Assembly: GCA_016808115.1 (NCBI GenBank)
Contig: JAEQBH010002952.1
Span: 1-64,000 of the forward strand
Source of the DNA: Tetrastigma voinierianum
Taxonomy: Eukaryota; Streptophyta; Magnoliopsida; Vitales; Vitaceae
Reading direction: 5' to 3'
DNA length: 64,000 nt
Below, in pieces: positions 55,640 through 64,000 of this stretch (positions are counted from its first letter, which is position 1; every line of letters begins with the position of its first letter). Made by a program: the position numbers and the translations under genes. The notes below the pieces were generated by a model. That model was not told the DNA's origin, ran no database searches, and was given only the letters and a program-made list of their open reading frames with translations.

Positions 55640-57060
55640 GGGGCTATAATTTCATTTTGTGAGCAAGTTTCTTGAAATTTCGTCTGGTGGCTCTTAGAAA
55701 ACGGGGACGTTGTTGAAGCGAGAATGGATATAGGCGAGGAGACGTGATAAGAGCTGGCCTCCCCAGATGTATTCGTGGTTGTGGTGGCTTATCGGGAAGG
55801 CTTATTATTTGGTAACTTCCTTTATTACAATATATTCCATAAGTCCAGAGGGAGCATTGTTTATGTTGGCTTGGTAGAGGACGGGAGGGCTTGTGGGAGG
55901 CTTCGAGGTTCAATTCCTTATTAGTATATATATAAATGTTGTGGGTTTATATCTTAAGGCTTAAGCTTTTAGAAGTTGGTAGTGTAATAAATTAAGGTTC
56001 ACTTTCTTATCCGATAGCGATTATCTCATCTCATGTATTACTAACTTTAGGTGTTTCGACCCAGTGGGCAATCGAAAATATGAAGAACATACGGGAAGCA
56101 TTTCACCTTAACCATTCAGTTTCGACTTTCATCGATGATTGTAATGTTATCGCCGTTGAGTTGTTGCTTTCACGAAATTTTAAAAAAACTACACTTGTTT
56201 TCTTTTTCCTTATTTGTTTCTTGTCATTCTTTTTGTATTTATGTTCATGAGAGACATTTTTCCCTTTTCTTAGTCAGGCTAATTTATTGAATTATTCATT
56301 TTCATTTGCTAAAGCGATCATTAGTGGTTTGTTTTAAATGAGCTATTATGTCGACATGCGGGAGGATGAAGATGAAGCGTGTTTCCCACGTCACGAGCCT
56401 CTTGAGTTGGCGAAAACTTGATAAAAAGGACATAAGCCAATTTGCCTCGGCACAGACGAGTGGATTTCATCGTTGGAGGCCTCCGTATCGGTCTGAAGGC
56501 TTGAGACCTTCTTACTTACATACCTACTTACGTGTGATTTTAGCAGTAAAGGCATGCGTTTTACGTGCGGGTTTCACGGAATGAGCAGTATAACTTGAGG
56601 AGGTAAGTGGGGTAAGGCGCCAATGAGATGATCTTAAGCGTTCTTATCCTTTCTTGATTACTTTACGGCCTAGGTTTTTCCTCTAGAGAATGTGAAACTT
56701 TAACATTAATGAGGCAAACATTAGTTCAGTAAGCAATCTGAAATGGGTTATCGGGTACATGGATTTTTCATGTTTCATCTCTAATTTGAATGCGGCATCC
56801 ATAGCGGCTCCATTACTTGCCATTACATTTTGCATATCTGGTGATAATTTTGTCAGATGTAGTGGTAACTAATTAGGAAGCGGTATAGGTCTCTCATGGA
56901 TTTCTGACCTTAAACTACGAGGAAAAGCAAATTTTATGTTTGGAGATTCTTAGTTTCTCGATGTTATTAAATGAGATTTATGGTCATCGAATTTGGATAA
57001 TGATGAAAAAATCTTCCTAGCTTTTGTTAACACTTTATTTTTCCATTTTTTTAGGTGAGA
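55640..57060. other. Mixed sequence, no gene assigned
   Basis: Less AT-rich than the flanks. Short plus frames include YVDMREDEDEACFPRHEP (56344-56397) and a 78-codon frame at 56348-56584. No family is recognised and no frame is long. GGCTTAAGCTTTTAGAAG at 55958-55975 belongs to a short dispersed motif also seen near 62870. Confidence 0.3.
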
Positions 57061-57400
57061 TTTGGCGTGTTAGAAGTACGGGCTTATGGGATCCCCGATC
57101 GCGTCGACGTGCTTTCATATGAGCGTCTCTGAGAAACACTCCCGAGAATGGCACGAGCCAATGCATGTTTTGCGGGCGGACCTTAAGGTGAATATATCTG
57201 CTTTGTCCATAGTGCTGCGAATGGCGGGCCTTCCAGCGCCGTGCTTGTCGAGGGGATGCGGTGGGGATCTCCCCGAGGCATTGGCAATGGAGGTGCGAAT
57301 TAATTGTGGAGGTGGGGTTTCTTCCACGATTTTAGGACAAGTTTCAATCTTTTACGCACCTAATCCTTTTGTCATACCACATTGTTTCCTTGCATAACTT
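57060..57400. other. Gene-like open stretch, unidentified
   Basis: Both strands are open (plus 57086-57397, 103 codons; minus 57115-57327, 70 codons), and a third plus frame reads LEVRAYGIPDRVDVLSYERL at 57068-57127. Relatively GC-rich. This could be an exon fragment, but I recognise no motif and cannot pick a strand. Confidence 0.3.
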
Positions 57401-57639
57401 TGAGCAGTACTTATTTGAAGCCGTCTTGGTACGAAGAAGTTTCGAGGAGATATGTCCAATTCCTAACTGATCATATCTCGAAAATGAAACAGTGAATCAT
57501 CGGAGTGCGAGAAGTTCCAAAGCGCGGGCGCTAGTGGCATAGATAAAAATGGAAGAATTACTCCTCTTCAAATATTAATGTTAATCAAAAAGGAATTTGC
57601 TTTTGATTTGAATGTCTTCAATAGACTATCGTCTCATTA

Positions 57640-57905
57640 TTGCTTGCTCTTAAAATTTTACCCTCTTTATATTTCTGCTTGAGTCCTTCTCTCCTCGGGG
57701 CGCCGCAATAAAAACTCTTACCTTCTTGGGCGATATACTGACCAAAGGCATATCGGTGGAAAGTCTTTTGGGAAGAATTTGGAATTTGGGAAGGGGCATT
57801 TTCCTACCTCTATTACAAATCCTCGACGATGGAGTAAGGTTGGATATTAGCTCACCCGGACCGGGACGGGATTCTTCCGGTTCGTGAATGTGCTGCCGCA
57901 CTTTC
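57640..57905. other. Open stretch on both strands, possible exon
   Basis: A plus frame of about 80 codons (TLTFLGDILTKGISVESLLG, LGRGIFLPLLQILDDG) is open from 57640 to 57888. The minus strand is open for 83 codons (57650-57901; PLPKFQILPKRLSTD). After TTTCA at 57907 comes GTAAGT, a good plant splice-donor word on plus. No family recognised. Confidence 0.3.
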
Positions 57906-57949
57906 AGTAAGTCTCATCTCTGTTTGGTTGTTTCTTTTCATCTGTTTGT

Positions 57950-60935
57950 CTTTGTAGGCGTAATATTCATATTAAATCCAAATCCCTACAAAAGCTCGAT
58001 TTTTAGTAGAGTTTGTTGTTTAATGTAATTATTAGAGCTTGATTTGGAATGAGGTAATGGGTTCGAATCACTCATTACAAATTTGAATATTTATCCTCAT
58101 TTCTTGGTTGCGAAAATCCATATGACTCAGACTCTCCACATGTGCTTGGTATGGGCTTACGTACGCGTGAGAGGATGTGGAAACCATGATATTCATATTA
58201 AACTCAAATCTACAAACTTGAACTTTTAGGTTAACAGTTTGCATTAGTAAAGATAGTTTAACATCATGAGGATATGAAGGTACAAATCTTTATCGAGTTA
58301 GGCAGATTGTGTAAACTATAACCATCAAGTTATTTGGAAGAGTTCTTACGATATATAGGGGTAGCGTAGTTTGATATACATTCACGCTACACTCAGACCC
58401 GACAGTTTTGAGTGTAATCGCATTAAGTTAAATTTATATCAACTTGCAAAACTCCATTTGATAATTGGCACCGATCTACGTCACAGGGTGATTTGAATTA
58501 ACATACTTATAATCTTGACATATATAATCCATATTTATTTCGTTTAAATTTTATTTTGAATAAATAGAACGATCTAGTCATAAGCGCTAATATGTTGAAT
58601 GATGATTATATTTACTCTAATCAAACCTTACTCGACTTAATTATTGGAATAACACATTATTATTAAATCATAAAAATAAATTTTCTAACTTTTGGTTTTA
58701 TAATTTTTAGTTTCCAAAATCCAGTAGTCACAATAGTATTAGCATATGCGTTATAATAAGTCTTAACCAATATAACAGAAGAAAATATTGTCATAATAAT
58801 GTATAATGTGTTATGTTCAAAATCCTAACTTTCAATTTAATGATCATCCTTTTTATTAAATATATATTATTTGAAGAACATCTTCATTTATTAATTATAA
58901 CAATAATTACATGACTTCAATTTTCAGTATGTTTTCAACAACATAGTTTTGATTTTCCACCATAGAAGATCATTCTCTTTCCTTTTATTTTCTAACAGAA
59001 ATAATATTAATATTTTCTCCACGAAAGTGATTTGAAATCTACGTTCTTAAAATTTATTTATGGAAGCAAGCCCAGATGCTTTGTATCATATATTACATTA
59101 TGGTATATATATATATATATATAATAAAATAAGATTTGTTTATGATGGATTGAGATAAGAGGAGCAAGGTTGTAAAACATACATGATAATTTAATATTTT
59201 ACGAGTAACATAGAATATCTTGGAAATATTTGGATATAAATAGTGAATGTTATGAATAATTTCTTATTATTCCCATCTTGCAATGCTATATAACAATCGA
59301 CCAATCTAAATAAAACAAAATGAATTTGATTATTTTGCGGATGAATGAGAAGACTTGGCATATCATTGTTTGTACATTTTCTTTCTTTTAATAGAACTTT
59401 CTTGTAGTGTAGAAGATGGATTAATTTTCCATATGTGATGGCGCTGAATTCTTTCATCTTCCACATATCGGGGTTTTGCGGATACTATCGATTCGATGGG
59501 AAAAATTCACCCTGACATCGTGAATCGAATCTTGTCCCTCCTCCTTTAGCATTGCCTTTGGTAGCGAAGGAAGGCGTAGAAAAACATTGAAAGCGGAGTT
59601 GTTTGAATCAAGGTTTTGGATATGGTATCTCATTTTCTCTCAATATATTTATATATGTATGTACCCTTATCCATACATCCACTCCATATATATAGACGAG
59701 ATGGATATATAAATTTATAAAAAAAATATCAGCGGTAGAAAAACAAGATAGAAATTGGATAATTATCATCATAACTAGGTTTAGTCATTGTTAAAGAGCA
59801 TGAGATTAATATTGAACCTAAATCTGCAAGCAGGCTTTTAGGAGAGTTGGGCTGTATGGTATCGAACTTAACGGTTTTGGCGGGAGGTCCTGGAGTTTAG
59901 GCGACTTCTTTGCAATTTTAATCTCGTTTGTTTATTTGAAAGATCAGTAAGAAGCTCTGTTTGGTTTGTTTAAATTCAATGTCAGGTATGAGGCCACCGT
60001 GAGGAGGGTGTATTCATATTCATCGAAATCCCTAAGCTTGGGGTTTTAAGAAAGTTGATCACTTAACAATATATATAAACAGTGAATATATAAATTTAGA
60101 AGAATGTCATGATGTAATCGGTCGAAAAAACAAGATAGAAATTGGATAGTTATCATTATACTTGGGTTTTAGTCATAATGGAATACACTACTCTTTCCAT
60201 GTTGTATTAAGAAATGATACAAGCACGATGTGGGGACCATAGAGGCCTCTTTACAGGTTCCCGACTCTCTAAGCTGATCTTGTAGAATTTGGAGTTTAAT
60301 ATAGATATCATGTCTTTAAAACAATGAGCAAATCATACATGGACTTTCAAATTAACAAATTGGGGTAAATTTCAGAGATAGGTCTCGATCTCATAACCTC
60401 CTACTAGACCAAGTTCTAATACCATATTAAACATTGACTCTCTAAAGCTCAAACTTGCGGGATTTTTTGACAAAATAGGGTCGGATTTTTCTCGTATAAT
60501 GTAGTAGAATGTAGATGGCCAAAGAGGTATACCCCGTCTCAAGTTGAGTCCAATGATTTCAACTTCTTGTAATCTAGATCTCAAATGGTAAACTTGATTA
60601 TTCTGAATTCTCACAACAATTTATTAAAGTTCAGCAGCATCGTTCTTTCTAATCTATGCGTCTTTTAAAACGAGGCCATCGCCCACTACCTCGAGCCCGA
60701 ACATACGCCTCTCATGGCTTGATGCACTATTCCACATCTATGAGGGTGAAAGGCCTACTACCTCCCAGACCCCAAAATTCTCGAGTAGGCCGGATTTGGA
60801 CGTTGAAATTTGCAGGGTTATAAGAGGTACTTTTTAATTCGATAAAAGGAAGTATATTGAAAATGGTAATTATAGCCTTAAATCCAATATCATATTGCAT
60901 GCAGTATATATAGTTTATCATTAGCTTCAAGGTTC
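57950..60935. other. AT-rich stretch without a gene
   Basis: Contains a (TA)n run at 59104-59124 and scattered imperfect copies of TTCATATTAAACTCAAATC followed by a CTTTTAG word (57968, 58188, 59803). None of the short frames has a motif. Confidence 0.45.
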
Positions 60936-60940
60936 TTCCA

Positions 60941-61371
60941 TGTAGCGATTTGAATCGACTATATAGATATTAATAAAACGGGCTTAAAGGGACCCCTCGT
61001 GGCTTTAAAAACACGTTTACTAGGTTGAGATGAGCTCATGCTTATATAGTCTTAGGGAAGTTTCTCCCACTATCCAGATGTGTGATGTGACAAAACACCA
61101 TCTCCGTACAAACCTGACATCCTTGTTGTGATTCCATGGGATGCGGGACTAAGCAGATAAACACCCTCTATGGGGTGAAACGAGACGGACCCCACATGGT
61201 AGGGGATCTTTCATACCATTTTGTAATGACCCGAGGTTAATATATAGATATTGTCCACTTCGGACCTAAGGGGCCCTCGCAGCTTTAAAACGTGTCTCCT
61301 AGGTTGAGAAGAGCTCATACTTATATGGTTCAAAGAAAGTTTCTCCCTATTGATGTGGATGAGTTGTCCCA
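60941..61371 (-). mobile_element. TRIM (mini LTR retrotransposon)
   Basis: Two direct repeats of about 150 bp (60941-61091 and 61222-61371) begin TGTA(A/G)(T/C)GA. They share ATATAGATATT, GGCTTTAAAA(A)C, CTAGGTTGAGA(T/A)GAGCTCA, ATACTTATAT-like and GTTTCTCCC words. Directly before the second is TTTCATACCATTT; reversed this is a worn TGGTATCA primer site for initiator-methionine tRNA, which gives the minus orientation. The words TTTAAAACGYGTC and GATGTGG are typical of a widespread dicot TRIM family. No coding capacity. Confidence 0.65.
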
Positions 61372-61379
61372 CCCTCCTG

Positions 61380-62020
61380 AAACCTCAATCATGAAAATGG
61401 TGATTACATACATAAGGCTTAGGACTTTAGTGCAGACCTTCAAAAACAAATGAACGTTTTTCTATATAGGATAATGTTATGGAGATTTGACTTGTATTGA
61501 AAGGTAAAAGGGTATATGGGTATTTTGTAATTTTATCATATCAGTACCCCTTTGTAATTTAGTCCTCATTTGTTTATATGAAAGTCCACTGATATACTAC
61601 TTGGTTTGTTTAACTCAATGCGAGTATGAGATTTACGGGAGAGGAAGTGTTGAAAGCAGTAGTCATAATACCTTCCTATATCATGCCTATAAATTCACCC
61701 AAATACTTATATTATGTTTGGTTTATTAAAGTAATAAGAATGGATGGAAAATATATTAACATTTTTTAGAACTTTGATACTAAAAGAAGAAATTAAGTAA
61801 TAAAGTTTAAAGAAACATATAAAATAATTTATTAACTTGAAGTTATTTTTCACTTTTCCTTTACGTTTCACTTTTTTTTTTTCTCTTGCATTTCTCGAGT
61901 TTCTAATAAGTCCTGAGCTAATGACCACATAAATCTCGGGCTAACAACCTTTTCAAAAAGTCAATCTTAGTTATCAGTTTGATGTCATTATCCATTTATT
62001 CATTATTTATTATTTTATAA
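61380..62020. other. AT-rich stretch without a gene
   Basis: The small minus frame at 61707-61928 is lysine-rich low-complexity translation. Nothing else is seen. Confidence 0.4.
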
Positions 62021-62024
62021 AATA

Positions 62025-62290
62025 TTTGGATAAAAGACATCAAATAATGCAAAATTTGTGAATCCTAACCTATCAGTGTTTTCTTAAAACATAACCCTTT
62101 TAACAAAATGTCCATTTCTATTTCATGTATTACATTATGTTTTAAAATAATGAGTTATTTTGCAAGAAAACAAATTAAGAGTATATTTTATCAAAATCAT
62201 ACCAAAAATCGATGTGGATCAAATTTCCAAAATTGGATTTTTAAAAGGTCTTTTAATCAAATCACCATATTTTATATCCCATTATCTATT
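62025..62290 (+). repeat. Diverged relative of segment E lacking the TRIM insertion
   Basis: TAAAAGACATC, AAATTTGTGAATC, ACAAAATGTCC, TTTTGCAAGAAAA, CCAAAATTGGATTTTTAAAA and TTTAATCAAATCACC match 1184-1229 and 1627-1786 of E in order. The 370-400 bases between these two blocks in E are absent here. Similar text also occurs in the foldback arm (30485-30700), so the families are related. Confidence 0.65.
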
Positions 62291-62299
62291 AGTTTCCAC

Positions 62300-63735
62300 G
62301 TGTTTGGTTTAGGTTTCATGTATTAGTTTTATTTATTTACGTCGCTGCGATTGGTCGATGGTGAAAATAGGGCGGATGGTGGTTACATGATATTTTGTAT
62401 TTAATCTTGTCAAATGAATAAAGAGGCAGTCGAGAAAAATTTAGATTTTGTGATTTGTTTTTCACAGAGCGAAAAAAGAGCATCTTCTTAATTTTATTTT
62501 TTAAGCTTTAATAAGACCCTTAAAAGCGAGAAAGTGGTTATTTGGATCGTTCTCCTGATTTATTATTGTGCATAATCATTTCATTTCTTTTTTTACTATG
62601 TTTGGGAAGATGGGTTTCTAATCTTGGTGCCTTTTTTTAAACGGGGATATTACTCTAAGCCCTTCGGATCTTCTCACTTAGTTAAGTCGATCTAGTGCAT
62701 CAGAGGACGAAATGACCGAAATTAGATTTTGAAATTCATAGGCTAAAGAGGTAAAAAAGATGAGCATCCTTACCATTATACATACTTATATATCAACCAT
62801 TAGAAACTTTATTCTGATGAAATAGGCTCGTTAAAAAACATAATATTCATATTAAACTCGAATCCATAGGTTAAGCTTTTAGAGTGAATTAGTCATTTAA
62901 TAGTGCGGAGCTTAGTTTTGTAGGAGGTCGAGTTCGATCTATTTCTCTGCAATTTATTCCATATTTATTGATTTGTAATTGCGATCAACTCTCCTATGAA
63001 TTTTCTCCCGTGGAGTTCATCTCATATAACTCATCTCATGCACACTCTTGGATAGTGAACAAGCCAAAGCCAATTTTTTCTTTTTTTTCTCAAGAATTTT
63101 CTTTTCCGCGAAGTCGCATAGCGGGCACAGCCTTCGATCGGATATAGAAAGCGGTCGGGTCACATCCCGAGAATCTTAAGCAAACAAAAATAAATTTGAC
63201 TCATTTACCAAATCATTGACAAAGGAGCAAGGAATTAGGATTATCTTATTATACAAGTTCTTGATATTTCTTTCTTGAAAATAATATTGATTCCTGCTAA
63301 TTTCCTTTCCCGTAAAGAGAAATCGAGAGAAGCGGTGTGGATGAAAATAAAAAGAAAGTGTTCAAACAAAATATAAGAGAGGTTCTTTAATTAGATATCT
63401 GGTTCTTTCTTTTTGTTCCCCGCTTTTCTTTGAGGTGGTTAGATTTTTATTTTTATTTTTAAGTTAATTTTCTTGGATTTATTTATTTATTTATTTATTT
63501 TAGTTTTGATTCAGACGTGTCGGTATATTTTGTAAAAGCTATAAATATTGGAACTTAACCATATTATTTTATGTTTCTCCATTAGTACTATTAAGTATGT
63601 TTGGTTCTTGAAAATTTTGTGAGAAAATATAGCAGAAAGAAAATAAAGAAGGTTAAGAAAAAAAATTAAAATTAATAAGTTATTTTATTTATTAGTTAAA
63701 ACTTATTAATTTAAATATGCATCAATTTCTAATTT
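62300..63735. other. No gene recognised
   Basis: AT-rich, with a TTTA run at 63476-63500 and a GATTAAGCTTTTAG-like dispersed motif near 62866. No coding motif. Confidence 0.45.
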
Positions 63736-63737
63736 AT

Positions 63738-63740
<3 letters not shown>

Positions 63741-63776
<36 letters not shown>
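63741..63776. repeat. (TA)n microsatellite
   Basis: About 17 TA units. It lies a short way before the foldback-arm copy that closes the window. Confidence 0.9.
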
Positions 63777-63777
<1 letters not shown>

Positions 63778-63829
63778 TATTTTCTATAATGAACAACCAT
63801 TCATTGAAAAATAATTTTTCTGTTTGCTT

Positions 63830-64000
63830 GCTTTTTTCTCCATGATTACTTTTTGAGAGAGAAACATCACTTATATTCACTTTGCATCTATCATAGTATT
63901 ATGTTATTATTTTTATTTACTTTATATTGCATCATAATGTTCTATTTTTTATAAATTTATTCTCACGTGAATTTTCGAAGCCTAGAAGCCTAAATTCTGA
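63830..64000 (-). repeat. Foldback inner-arm copy, cut by the window end
   Basis: CTCCATGATTACTTTTTGAG to CGAAGCCTAGAAGCC matches 33308-33475 of the right arm in the same direction. The join with unrelated sequence at about 63830 is abrupt, lacks the outer third of the arm and any loop, and the copy continues beyond the window. Confidence 0.8.

Overview
The window looks like a repeat-rich intergenic stretch of a flowering-plant (probably eudicot) nuclear genome. It is AT-rich. No intact protein gene could be found: no open frame on either strand exceeds about 170 codons. Almost everything recognisable is a transposable element or a fragment of one. These are two Ty3/gypsy chromovirus-type LTR retrotransposons, at least four plant L1-type LINE remnants, tRNA-derived SINEs, small non-autonomous LTR elements (TRIM-like), hAT-like and Tourist-like miniature elements, a large foldback-like inverted repeat, a minisatellite and microsatellites. 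Frames of the retrotransposon proteins break every few dozen bases. Copies that should be nearly identical differ mainly by small insertions and deletions, so part of the damage is probably uncorrected long-read sequencing error rather than decay.

Layout. 1-1917: first copy of a dispersed segment called E here, which carries a nested hAT-like and a nested TRIM-like element. 1900-3480: LINE fragments and a Tourist-like MITE. 4345-7665: a LINE remnant on + (ORF1-like part, then ORF2 with reverse transcriptase and a zinc-knuckle end). 8345-16350: more LINE fragments, an unclassified element-like stretch with a CpG-rich hairpin cluster, and a 1.2-kb CpG-rich island. 16895-17385: minisatellite. 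17390-18280: an arm called R joined to an inverted end of E. 18280-30240: second copy of E, interrupted by retrotransposon RT1 (18846-29118, minus strand, target duplication ATGCT). 30240-35265: foldback-like element of two inverted arms of about 2 kb, each with internal tandem repeats, around a loop of about 0.9 kb. 36460-39135: third copy of E, which preserves the uninterrupted RT1 target site. 39136-41480: a second inverted pair (R', spacer, R). 41490-43632 and 54641-54870: coding-like sequence and a copy of the foldback loop, split by retrotransposon RT2 (43633-54052, plus strand) and a cluster of three SINEs. 55130-57910: a tandem duplication and gene-like but unidentified sequence. 60941-61371: a TRIM. 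63830-64000: the start of another foldback arm copy running off the window.

RT1 and RT2 belong to one family. Both have LTRs of about 3.4 kb, a tRNA-iMet-type primer site, and protease, RT, RNase H, integrase and chromodomain traces, but only the first few dozen codons of gag. The nesting gives a relative order: hAT and TRIM into E, E duplicated, RT1 into one E copy; separately RT2 and the SINEs into a copy of the foldback loop. I found no cellular system with a recognisable new function. The most unusual objects are the foldback element with its loop sequence and the shared gag deletion in the two retrotransposons.
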